Positions 51,462 through 60,800 of a DNA stretch of 64,000 nt are shown here, piece by piece (position 1 is the stretch's first letter; the number at the start of each line of letters is the position of its first letter). Below the pieces are notes generated by a model that was given only the letters and a program-made list of their open reading frames with translations, was not told where the DNA came from and made no database searches. Location: contig NZ_JAQZSJ010000011.1 of assembly GCF_029360585.1 (NCBI RefSeq), positions 62,001 through 126,000 of the forward strand, read 5' to 3'. The position numbers were made by a program, and so were the translations under genes. This DNA is from Cohnella caldifontis (GTDB lineage Bacteria > Bacillota > Bacilli > Paenibacillales > Paenibacillaceae).

Positions 51462-51647
51462 CTAATCTTCTTCGCTCCGGTTCGTCTCCGCCGGATCGCA
51501 CCACAGGCCGCCGGGATCGCTCGTGCTGTCCCCGCAGCATCCGTTCCATTGCCCGCAGTTGAAGCATTTCCACTTGGCGAACCACCATTTCATCTCGAAC
51601 CCGCACACCGGACACGGAGGAATTTCGGTCGCCCTTCTCGGTTCCAT
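51462..51647 (-). CDS. Small zinc-ribbon protein
   Basis: 61 residues: a rubredoxin-like knuckle pair CPVCGFEMKWWFAKWKCFNC plus a further CCGD and C further on. Six or more Cys suggest one zinc site. ATG 51647 with GGGAGG upstream; longer frames to 51686 have no site. No enzymatic domain. Family name not recognised; isolated gene between DinB and SnoaL-like genes. Confidence 0.7.
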   Translation of the reverse strand: MEPRRATEIPPCPVCGFEMKWWFAKWKCFNCGQWNGCCGDSTSDPGGLWCDPAETNRSEED

Positions 51648-51806
51648 CGTCCCATTTCCTCCCAATCTCTCATTTATTCTCATCATATAAGAGAGTGAAG
51701 ACCAGGGTCAATCGGATTCGAATGTTCATCATTCCGTGAAACTTTTCTGGAAAAAGGACTGATATACTAAAAATGGAAATTATCAATCGATAAAGCAGGT
51801 GACGGG

Positions 51807-52199
51807 ATGAAGTTAGAGAAGGTAGAACGTTATTTCGAGTTGCTCGAAGCCTTCAGCTTGGAAGCATCCGACTTCCAGACGATCCTGCATCCGGAGATCG
51901 AACAGACCGAGTATCCGAATTTGCTCACGCCGGGCGTGGTCGTCAGCAACATGGAGTTGCTCATGCAACGGGCCCCGAACGGCAAGAAGCTGCTGAAGGA
52001 ACAGAAGTACGAGATTCAGAGGGTTCACGAGACCGGGGATACGCTGATTACGGAAGTGATCTGGACCGCCGAGGTCGGAGCGGACGTCGGCTCGTTCAAA
52101 GCGGGCCAGCAACTGAAAGCTTACTTCTGCTGCGTCTTCGAATTCAAGGACGGCATGATTTACAGACAGAGGAACTACGACTGCTTCGAGCGGTTTTAA
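51807..52199 (+). CDS. SnoaL/NTF2-like domain protein
   Basis: 130 residues, cone-shaped NTF2 fold: KLEKVERYFELLEAFSLEAS, DFQTILHPEIEQTEYPNLLT, CCVFEFKDGMIYRQRNYDCF. The ILHPEIEQTEYP acidic/His segment lies where SnoaL-type pockets have catalytic residues. ATG with AGGTGACGGG upstream. Convergent with the APH-like gene, 7 bp apart. Reaction not predictable. Confidence 0.85.
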   Translation: MKLEKVERYFELLEAFSLEASDFQTILHPEIEQTEYPNLLTPGVVVSNMELLMQRAPNGKKLLKEQKYEIQRVHETGDTLITEVIWTAEVGADVGSFKAGQQLKAYFCCVFEFKDGMIYRQRNYDCFERF

Positions 52200-52206
52200 C
52201 GGCAGT

Positions 52207-53091
52207 TCACAAAAAAGTCCGCCAGAATGCCCATGCCGTCATGTATTCCTCGAGATCCTCCGGGTGATGGCGGAGGCAGATCCCGATGCGGCAATAGAGC
52301 TGGAACGCCGTTTCCTCCATGAGCTTGCGCTCGTCCTTGGGTTCCGGGAGGCGCAGACGCGCATAGGCGGACCGCAGCGTCTCCGGGTCGAGGTCGTCCG
52401 GCGTGGAGCAGAAGGCATAAGTGAAGTCGTACAGAATCGGCCCTGCCATCGGATCAGGATCGATGATGCCGACGAGCTCCTCCTGATCATAAACGAAATT
52501 GTGGGCTCCCAAGTCCCCATGCAGCCGGTATTTCGCTTCGGGTCCTTCGTCCGCCAACCGGGTCAGGGCGAGGGACTCGATCCGCTGCTGATCCTCCAAG
52601 GAAATAACGCCCCGAACGTCGTCCCGGGTTCCGTACAGGCTTCGCCGGTTGAATTCCCTCCAAGACTCGCAAGGATACTCCGGCCGGCCCCATCCGGCCC
52701 TCTCCCGCTCCGGCTCGTATACGTTCAGCACTTCTTCCGTTATCTTCGCCAGCCAACGTGCCTTAGCCCCCCGGTTGGATCGGGTGCTTCCCTCCCGGTA
52801 GGCATAGACCAAATACTCGCCTTCCGGATGGACTTCCAGCAGCCGAGGAAAGAGCTGAACGCCGGAATAAGCCCGCAGGAACTCCCCGGTCGTCCGGATC
52901 TGCCCCGGCTCATCCAGCTTCAGCACGTATTTCGGTCCGTCTCCGTCCGACAAGAGGAACACCCGGCCCTCCGTCGTCCCTCGCCGGCCGTGAATCTCCC
53001 ATGCCGCGCGCTCCAAAACTCCCCGTGACATGAACTCCGCCAGTAGGGTTTCCACATCCGCATCGTTTTGCCGCTCGATCCGCTCCGTCAT
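52207..53091 (-). CDS. Aminoglycoside-phosphotransferase-fold kinase
   Basis: 294 residues. Kinase-like fold with catalytic RLHGDLGAHNFVYDQEELVG and IIDPDPMAGPILYDFTYAFC (the DFG-equivalent Asp), N-lobe DGPKYVLKLDEPGQIRTTGE with ATP-binding Lys. Family members phosphorylate aminoglycosides, sugars or choline; the N-lobe does not point to one. ATG 53091 with GGGGAGAG upstream; the earlier ATG 53124 lacks a site. Not next to other resistance genes. Confidence 0.85.
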   Translation of the reverse strand: MTERIERQNDADVETLLAEFMSRGVLERAAWEIHGRRGTTEGRVFLLSDGDGPKYVLKLDEPGQIRTTGEFLRAYSGVQLFPRLLEVHPEGEYLVYAYREGSTRSNRGAKARWLAKITEEVLNVYEPERERAGWGRPEYPCESWREFNRRSLYGTRDDVRGVISLEDQQRIESLALTRLADEGPEAKYRLHGDLGAHNFVYDQEELVGIIDPDPMAGPILYDFTYAFCSTPDDLDPETLRSAYARLRLPEPKDERKLMEETAFQLYCRIGICLRHHPEDLEEYMTAWAFWRTFL

Positions 53092-53322
53092 GCCGACTCT
53101 CCCCGTGCTTCGCTTTTCTATCACCTTAACATAATCCGCGTTTCTCTACATGGCCCATTGCGGTAGATGATTCCTGCCGGAGGACCGTTGCCTCCCCGGT
53201 CTGCGGTCCGATCGAAATCACCGACCCCGGACGGCTCCCGTTTCGACCCGCGTCCGTTATCCTGCCGCCGCTTCTCCTTTAAACTGGAGGAAATTACAGC
53301 GGCGTAGAAAGGATGTTGGGAA

Positions 53323-54213
53323 ATGAACGGTGCGGCAGCGAGGCGCGGCGGCAAGACAGCCGGGTGGTTTGAAGGGGAGAAGGGGCTCGTTCTGACCGGC
53401 TTGCTAGGCTTCGTACTGGCGGGGATTTGCGGAATTTGGGTTTTGCTGAACGGAGGACCCGTATCCCCGGACGGAGACGTATCCAAAGCTTTCTCGTTTA
53501 ACGCGGCGATTGGGATTTTCCTCTTATCGACCGCGGCGATCGCTCCGTTCTCGGGGATGAGTCCGGGCAAACGGACCTTCTTCCGGCGGACGTACATTCT
53601 GCTGGCCCTCTATTCGTACGCGGCGGAGAACATCCAAAATTTCCGCGGCGTCAACCCGAGATTCGTCCAAGACGGCTCCGCCTTCGACAATGCCGTATCG
53701 AGCGGTTTCGCGTTGGTCGCTTTTCTGCTGGTGGCGTTCTACTTGTTCTTCGCCGTCCATTTTTTCAGTCGCAAAGCTTATGCGGGCCATCCGCTCATCG
53801 TGCTGGCGATTCGTTACGCGATGGCCGCGACGCTGATCTCCTTCGCGGCCGGAATCTGGATCTCCGTGAACCAGGGGCGATTCACCGGGGTGCACGGGAA
53901 CATCATCTGGCTGCACGGGCTCGGATTCCATGCGATGCAAGCCGTTCCTCTGGTTGCCTGGCTGGCGGAACGCTCTACGTTTCCGTCTCCGGCTCGCCGA
54001 TTGTGGATTCACGTAACGGGCGCCTCGTATTTCGCGGGACTTGCGGCCATCGGCATTCAGACGTGGAACGGCTTATCCTTGCTGGAATGGTCGGTTTACC
54101 CGGTGCTCGCGGGATGTTGCTTCCTCGTTTCGCTGGCTGCGGGGGCGATCGTGCTGCGCCGTGCTTGGAAGCAGGGACTTGGAAGAGTGAGGACGGGAAC
54201 GGCCGCCGGTTGA
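53323..54213 (+). CDS. Seven-helix membrane protein, unknown family
   Basis: 296 residues with about seven membrane helices (GLLGFVLAGICGIWVLL, SFNAAIGIFLLSTAAIAPF, ALVAFLLVAFYLFFAVHF, RYAMAATLISFAAGIW, and so on). The third loop holds AAENIQNFRGVNPRF and a HGNIIWLHGLGFHAMQAVPL stretch with three His, which might bind a metal or haem. ATG with TTGGGAAAT upstream. No family recognised. Convergent with the SGNH hydrolase gene. Confidence 0.75.
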   Translation: MNGAAARRGGKTAGWFEGEKGLVLTGLLGFVLAGICGIWVLLNGGPVSPDGDVSKAFSFNAAIGIFLLSTAAIAPFSGMSPGKRTFFRRTYILLALYSYAAENIQNFRGVNPRFVQDGSAFDNAVSSGFALVAFLLVAFYLFFAVHFFSRKAYAGHPLIVLAIRYAMAATLISFAAGIWISVNQGRFTGVHGNIIWLHGLGFHAMQAVPLVAWLAERSTFPSPARRLWIHVTGASYFAGLAAIGIQTWNGLSLLEWSVYPVLAGCCFLVSLAAGAIVLRRAWKQGLGRVRTGTAAG

Positions 54214-54233
54214 ATTCGGGAACCGGCCGCCGG

Positions 54234-54890
54234 TCAGCACTCCAGCTTGTCGAGCGCTTCCGTGATGGCGGCCGCGTACAAGTCGTGGCCGCTCGCCACC
54301 GGATGTACCCCGTCATCCGCGCCGGCATTGTCGAGATTGCGCAGCACGCCTTCGGGGCCGTCCAACGTTCCGCCTTCTTTCACATAGCAGGCAAACTGCT
54401 CCGCGACGTCCGCCAAGCGCACATGCAGATCACGGGCGGCTTGGCGGATGATTCGGCTGTACTCGTCAATCCAGGCTTGCGCGCCCGGCGGATGCAAGTA
54501 CCATTCCCGCGGATGCCGGTGATAGTAATAATGATCGGCATCCCCCTCGATAATCGGCGAAATCGTGCAGAGAATCGGCACGCACTTGATGGCATGCAGT
54601 TTCGCAACCATCTGCCGCAGGTTCGCTTCGAAAGTCCCCGGGTCTACCTTGCGCTCGTCCACGCCCACGGCTACATGATCGTTCATGCCGAATTGGATGA
54701 TGCAGATCGCCGGCCGCTTGTCCAGCACGTCGGTCTGCATCCGCTCCAGAGCTTGCGACGTCGTATTCCCCGGAACGCCGGCATTCAGAGCATCGAAGCC
54801 GTATTGGAGCCCCAGCTTATACAGGAACGTCTCCTCCGGCGGCACGAAAGCGCCCGCGGTAATGCTGTCGCCGAAACCGATCGCCAGCAT
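54234..54890 (-). CDS. SGNH/GDSL hydrolase
   Basis: 218 residues with all four blocks: FGDSITAG (Ser), NAGVPGNTTSQALERM (Gly), IQFGMNDHVAVG (Asn), DDGVHPVASGH (Asp-His). Intracellular lipase/esterase or carbohydrate deacetylase type; no signal. ATG 54890 has GGAGGTG 8 bp upstream. Carbohydrate esterase is the commonest role of this branch in xylan users, but that is a guess. Confidence 0.93.
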   Translation of the reverse strand: MLAIGFGDSITAGAFVPPEETFLYKLGLQYGFDALNAGVPGNTTSQALERMQTDVLDKRPAICIIQFGMNDHVAVGVDERKVDPGTFEANLRQMVAKLHAIKCVPILCTISPIIEGDADHYYYHRHPREWYLHPPGAQAWIDEYSRIIRQAARDLHVRLADVAEQFACYVKEGGTLDGPEGVLRNLDNAGADDGVHPVASGHDLYAAAITEALDKLEC

Positions 54891-55098
54891 GGTCATCACC
54901 TCCGCTAGATTTGGCAGCACCTCTATGATTTACGATATTCTACCCCCGCCTCTTCTTTTCCCAGTATATTCTCCCCTCCTCAAGAACGTTGTCGAAAAAA
55001 GCATGTTAAAATAGAGGGAAATGGAATCTGCGAAACCGAGCGAATCTCTGCCGACAAGAAGACTCGCTGGTATTCCGGAATCGGAAAGGACGGCATCC

Positions 55099-57699
55099 AT
55101 GTCCCGCGAGTTAAACGACCATCCCGTCATCCTCCTGTCGAAATTGCGGCTTCCGCAGCCTCTTCCCCATTCCGTTCCCCGTACCCGCTTGATCGACCGA
55201 TTAAACGAAGGATTGTCCCACAGGGCGACCTTCCTGGTCGCTCCGGCCGGATACGGCAAAACGACCCTGTTCGGGGACTGGGCCCGCCAATCAAGCGTTC
55301 CGGTCGGGTGGCTGGCGCTGGACGAGAAGGATAACGACCTGGTCCGGTTTTGGCGGTACGTGATGGAGGCGATCGAAGGGGCAGCAGGCACGCTGTCCGC
55401 ATCCGTCCATGAGTCGTTGTCCGCGCTGAGCCCTGGCCAGTACGAGCCGTTTCTCGTCTCTTTGCTGAACGAGATGAATCGGCTGCATGACCCGCTGGTG
55501 TTGGCGATGGACGATTGGCACGTCATTACGGACCCGGAGATCGCCGCGTCCGTCTCGTTTTTCCTGGAATACGCGCCCCCGGCCGTTCACCTTTTCTTCG
55601 CCAGTCGGACGACGTCCGAATGGGCCCGGGCGAGATGGATCAGCCGGGGTTGGATTCAGGAAATTCACGCCGACCAGATGCGGTTCGATCTGCGCGAGAC
55701 GGTGGATTACTTCCGAATCTGCGCCGGCCGCGAGTTGCGGAGGGAGCAAATCGAGCGTTGCTTGGCGGAGACCGAGGGCTGGGTCACCGGGCTGAAACTG
55801 ATCGCGTTGTCTTGGCGGTACGGGGAACGGTCGGAAACGATGGAACGCGGCCCGGCGCTGGACGGCAGGCAGGCGGAACGGTATTTGCTGGAGGAAGTGT
55901 TCGAGGCATTGGACGAGCCGACTAAGCGGTTCTTGATGGACGTGTCGGTTCTGCAGCGCATGAACGAATCCTTGTGCGAAGCGGTAGGCGGAGGGGACGA
56001 CTCAGGGAAACTTGCGGAGTTGGCCGATCTCGGCCTGTTTCTCGTTCCGCTGGATGACCGCAAGGAGTGGTACCGGTTCCACCATCTGTTCGGAGAGTTT
56101 CTGCGGAACCGCCTGATGCTCCGGGACCCCGCTCGAACGAGCATCCTCTTCCGAGCGGCCGCCGAGTGGTGCGAGAGGCAGGAGCTGCTGGAGGAAGCCG
56201 TCGATTACTACTTGGCCGGGCAGCAGTACGAGGAAGCCATGCGCCTGCTCGAGCGGATGCGCAGCGTCATGATCCGCCGGGAGTTCCAGGCGATCCGAAC
56301 CTGGCTGTCGGCGATTCCCGAGCAGATGCTCATGCAGCGGCCTTTTCTCTATTTTTCGTATATTTTCTCCTTGCTGTGGGCCCAGGAAGTCGACGTGGCG
56401 GAACGGCATCTGCGGCTCGCGGAGCAACACTACGAGACCGCTTCGGCTGGCTGGGCGGAAGAGGACAAGAACCGTTATCTGGGTTATTTGTATTTCGTCC
56501 GCAATTTCAAGGCGACCCAATATGACATGGACATGATCCGGGGGCTTGAATACATTCGCCTGTCGCTGCGGTACAGCCCCGAGGGGACGGACCTGATATT
56601 CGCGTCTCCTTATATGCCGCTGGCTCCGTCCGTCTATCGTTCATATAACGGCAAACGGGGCAAACATCTGCCCAGGGGGCTGTCGGACGACTTTTTCGCG
56701 AGCATGATCGAATTCATGGGACTGATGGGTTTACAGGATCTGATTTTGATTTGCTATGGGGAATTGCTGTACGAACGGAACGAGCTCGAGCTGGCGGAAC
56801 CATATTTGAAGCAAGGACTCGCGGGCGGCAGCCAAGCGGGATACCAGCCGGAAAAGGCGTACGTCCCCGCCAGCCTGTTCCTGTCGCGGATCGGCAGAGC
56901 AAGGCAAGATTTCGCCCAAGCGGAAAAATGGCTGGAAGAGGCCGGCGCGAAAGCGCGGAAGGATGGGGCCGAAGCGGCGCCGATTTTCCTCGAGGCGGAA
57001 ATGGCCGCCCTGCGGCTGGAGCAAGGGGACCTCACGGAGGCTGTCCGGTGGAAGGAAACGTACAAGCTGTCCGCGGACGATCCGGTGTCCGTCTACCAGC
57101 TGTTCGTATACGTTTTTCTTGTTCGGGTGTTGATGGAGACGGGAGAGCGGCAAGCGGCGTGGTCGTTGGCGGAAAAGCTGCTTCCGATCGCGGTGAAGGG
57201 CCATCGTCCGATGGACGCGCTGGATATTCAGATTTTGCAGGCCATGCTGCTTCAGCTCGCGGGCAAGCAGGAGGAAGCGCTGTTAAAGCTGGAAGAGGCG
57301 CTTCGGTATGCCGAGCCCGACGACTATGTCCGCGTGTTCGTCGACAAGGGCAAGCTGGTCGCGGAGCTGCTTGCGGAGTACGTGCGGCAGCGCCAAAAAG
57401 GCAATATCCGGGACCGGAACGCGCCTTCGCTCGCCTATGTGAGGAAGATCCTGTTCGGTTACGGCGGAGCAGCCGACGCGCTGAGCGCCCCGCCGGCCGC
57501 CTTGGAGACGCTTCTGACGCCGAAAGAGTACGCGATATTCCGCCACATGGAAGAGGGAATGGACAACCCGACGCTCGCCGAGACGCTCGGAATCGGCATG
57601 GGCACGCTGAAGGCGCACATTAACCGCATTTACAGCAAGCTGCAGGCGAAAAACCGGCTCGAAGCCATCAAGCGGGGGCGCGAGCTGCGGGGCATGTGA
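55099..57699 (+). CDS. MalT-type LuxR-family transcriptional activator
   Basis: About 866 residues from ATG 55099 (AAAGGACG upstream); ATG 55021 is an alternative. Walker A FLVAPAGYGKTTLFGDW, Walker B VLAMDDWHVI, a STAND-type ATPase region, a long TPR-like helical middle, and a C-terminal LuxR HTH: LTPKEYAIFRHMEEGMDNPT, LAETLGIGMGTLKAHINRIY. Such proteins need ATP and an inducer to activate adjacent genes. The neighbouring gene is a huge SLH surface protein whose promoter has a good -10 but poor -35 box, as expected of an activated target. Confidence 0.92.
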   Translation: MSRELNDHPVILLSKLRLPQPLPHSVPRTRLIDRLNEGLSHRATFLVAPAGYGKTTLFGDWARQSSVPVGWLALDEKDNDLVRFWRYVMEAIEGAAGTLSASVHESLSALSPGQYEPFLVSLLNEMNRLHDPLVLAMDDWHVITDPEIAASVSFFLEYAPPAVHLFFASRTTSEWARARWISRGWIQEIHADQMRFDLRETVDYFRICAGRELRREQIERCLAETEGWVTGLKLIALSWRYGERSETMERGPALDGRQAERYLLEEVFEALDEPTKRFLMDVSVLQRMNESLCEAVGGGDDSGKLAELADLGLFLVPLDDRKEWYRFHHLFGEFLRNRLMLRDPARTSILFRAAAEWCERQELLEEAVDYYLAGQQYEEAMRLLERMRSVMIRREFQAIRTWLSAIPEQMLMQRPFLYFSYIFSLLWAQEVDVAERHLRLAEQHYETASAGWAEEDKNRYLGYLYFVRNFKATQYDMDMIRGLEYIRLSLRYSPEGTDLIFASPYMPLAPSVYRSYNGKRGKHLPRGLSDDFFASMIEFMGLMGLQDLILICYGELLYERNELELAEPYLKQGLAGGSQAGYQPEKAYVPASLFLSRIGRARQDFAQAEKWLEEAGAKARKDGAEAAPIFLEAEMAALRLEQGDLTEAVRWKETYKLSADDPVSVYQLFVYVFLVRVLMETGERQAAWSLAEKLLPIAVKGHRPMDALDIQILQAMLLQLAGKQEEALLKLEEALRYAEPDDYVRVFVDKGKLVAELLAEYVRQRQKGNIRDRNAPSLAYVRKILFGYGGAADALSAPPAALETLLTPKEYAIFRHMEEGMDNPTLAETLGIGMGTLKAHINRIYSKLQAKNRLEAIKRGRELRGM

Positions 57700-57716
57700 G
57701 GATTCGATCCTACTTC

Positions 57717-57773
57717 CTATAACCGGGGCTATAACCGCGGTTAGATTCGATTGCCGAAGGATTCTTTTATAAT
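57717..57773 (+). promoter_or_regulatory. Activator-type promoter of the SLH protein gene
   Basis: A direct repeat CTATAACCG at 57717 and 57729, followed by the palindrome AACCGCGGTT (57733-57742), stands 26 bp before a perfect -10 TATAAT (57768-57773). No -35 consensus is present. This layout suits activation by the MalT-like regulator encoded just upstream. ATG at 57825 follows. Confidence 0.55.
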
Positions 57774-57824
57774 TTCTGTTGAATGTTGTCGGCGATTGAA
57801 TGAGAGAAGGAAGGATCGGATCGA

Positions 57825-60800
57825 ATGAAACGCGCACTCGTATGGTTAACGGTAATGTTGCTGGCGTTCGGCGTTCTGCCGGCGTCCGCTTTTGCTGCTT
57901 CGGAGGGGGCTGCCATGACGGGCAGCGGGACTCCGGGGGACCCCTATATCATTACGACGCTGAATCAGCTTGACGCCGTGCGGGACGATTTGACGGCCTC
58001 TTATAAGCTGGGGATCGATATCGATGCTTCGGCCACCGCCGAGTGGGATGGCGGAGCCGGCTGGGTGCCGATCGGAACTACGGTTAACGGATTCACGGGA
58101 AACTTCGACGGCGCGGGGCATGTCATCCGGGGGTTGACGATCCATCGTCCCTCAGAGGGCTTTGCCGGCTTGTTCGGGGCAATCGGCGACGGAGGGACCG
58201 TCCGGAACGTCGGACTGGAGAATGTCTCCGTTACCGGTCAAGACGCGACGGGGGCCTTGGTAGGATACGCCTTTCCCGGCAGTACCATTATCGGTTCGTT
58301 CGCCAATGGTTCCGTTCACGGCGCCGAGGCAGTCGGGGGATTGGCTGGACGGATCGATGGAACGCTGAGCGGCTCCTACGCGACTGGCTTCGTCAGCGGC
58401 AATACTAGGGTCGGCGGGCTCGTGGGCGTAAATAGGACAGGCGGAATCGATCGTTCCTACGCCGATAGCGTGGTAAGCGCGAGCGGGGGCCCTGCAGGCG
58501 GGTTGGTGGGACTTAATCAAAGCGCTGCAATCAGTCTATCTTATGCTACCGGTTCCGTCGACGGCAGCCAGGCGGCAGGTGGGTTGGTCGGGGTGACAAT
58601 GAACGGCGCCATTAGCCAGTCCTATGCCAGCGGCGCCGTTGGGGGCAGCGGCACGAAGGGCGGGCTGGTCGGAAGCAATAGCGGCGCTCATATGGTAAAT
58701 AATTATTGGGACAAGGACTCGACCGGCCAAGCGGTGATATGCGGAATCGATGCGGGCGGTTTTGATTTTCAATGCGAGGCGACCGGCCTCAGCACCGAAC
58801 AAGCGTTGACGCAAGCGAGCTATTCCGGCTGGAACTTCACGGACGATTGGTTCATGATCGACGGTTCGACGCGGCCGTTCCTGCGGTCGGAGTGGTCGCA
58901 GTCGATCGGCAATGCCCATCAACTGCAACTGATGGCGATGGACCTGACGGCGGATTACACGCTGGCAAGCGATATCGATTTCGGCACGACGTTCACCGAC
59001 GGCAACCGTTCCGACATGTGGGCGACAAGTGCCGGAGCAGGGGCGGGGTTTGCGCCGATCGGTCGGGACCCCATTAACGCTTATTCAGGGGTATTCGATG
59101 GAAAAGACTTCACCATCCGCAATCTGGTGATCAATCGTGCGGGAACCGATAATGTTGGGCTGTTCGGCATGATCGTGTCTCCGGGCGTGATCCGCAATGT
59201 CGTACTGGAAGAGGGTCTTGTGAAGGGCAGGTCCAACACCGGCGGACTGCTGGGTTATATCAATACCGGCAAAGTTGAAAAGTCGTACGCGGCGTTGGAC
59301 GTGGAAGGCAACGAAAATGTCGGTGGATTGGTGGGCTATCAATATGGGAATGAGTCCACGATTACGCTGTCCCGCTCCTCCGGAAATGTAAGCGGCGTTC
59401 GTTATGTAGGCGGACTTGCGGGCTACAGCATTAATTTCAGCCAAAGCGAAATGATCAGCCAGTCATACGCAACCGGCAATGTCAGCGGAACCGAGTCTGT
59501 TGGCGGCCTTGTCGGGATTCTCGACACCGCCGGTATAACGGCTTCTAATGCCACCGGAAACGTCACGGGCACGTTTAATATCGGCGGATTGATTGGATTC
59601 ATTTCGCAAGGAAAGGTGAACCGTTCGTACGCGCTTGGTCAAGTCGATGGCGACAGCAGCGTCGGTGGACTCGCAGGATACATCTATAATGGAACAGTTG
59701 AGCAATCTTATGCGGCCGGAGATGTCGAAGGCAGCAATAATAATGTCGGGGGCCTGGTGGGGTATATGTTCCCCGGAGTCGTCAGGCAGTCCTATGCGGC
59801 CGGTGCCGTCTCCGGTACTTATGCGATCGGTGGTCTGGTAGGACGCCTTGATTTAAATAGCTTGGTCGAAGATGCTTACGCCATTGGTTCCGTTCGAGGA
59901 AATTCGGAAGTCGGCGGTCTGGTGGGACGGCATGTCGCTGCGATCAATCGGGCATATGCCGCGGGACGCGTCACGGGTACAGGTTCGGAAATTGGAGGGT
60001 TAGTGGGGAGGGATTTCAGTCCAACATCCACCATATCCTCAGCATACTATGATGCCGCAACGTCTGGTCATGGAGGCGGAAACACGACGGCGGTAATGAA
60101 GCGGAAGTCTACTTTCTTAGGGTGGGATTTTGGCAATACCTGGATGATTGAGGAAGGGAAAACGTATCCGGTCCTACAAGGAATTACCGCCAATCTCGGC
60201 AAGGACGTTGCTCCGCCAGCGATCGCGAACGCCATGGTGCAAATCGGGCGGCCCAACATCATCACAGTGGCGTTCGATGAAGAAGTCAGCATGCCCAGAA
60301 CAGGCGGGTTTACGGTTAAAGCGGACGGCTTGGACGTAACGGTTACCGGCAGCTCGATGGTCGGGTCGAGTACGATAGAACTTACGATAAGCGCCTCTTT
60401 ACGGAAAGAACAAGACATCCGTCTGTCCTACGATTCGCAAGCAGGAAGCGTCATGGACCTGGCGAGTAACCCTATGTCCAGCGTATCGGAGTATTGGCAG
60501 CCCACGATCGCCATCGGTATGAGGACGACGGCTGACGGCAAAGCGTATCCGGACGGAGAGTGGACGAACCAATCCGTGACCGTAACTGCATCCGTCTACG
60601 ATAACAGAGGAGTTACCGATTTCATTTATTCGCTGGATGGCGGTGAGACATGGACGGATTACGCTTCAGATATCGAATTGCAAGAGGACGGCGTGTATAC
60701 GATCGATTTCAAAGCAATCAATTCGGCGGGGATCGAAAAAGTAGAACAGCGAACGGTGAAGATCAGCACGAACGGGTTGACGTTAACGCCGACGTTGGTG

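Noticed and set aside
53121-53597. 158-codon minus-strand frame upstream of the APH-like gene
   Set aside because: Mostly antisense to the membrane protein gene, low-complexity Pro/Ser-rich, no ribosome site.
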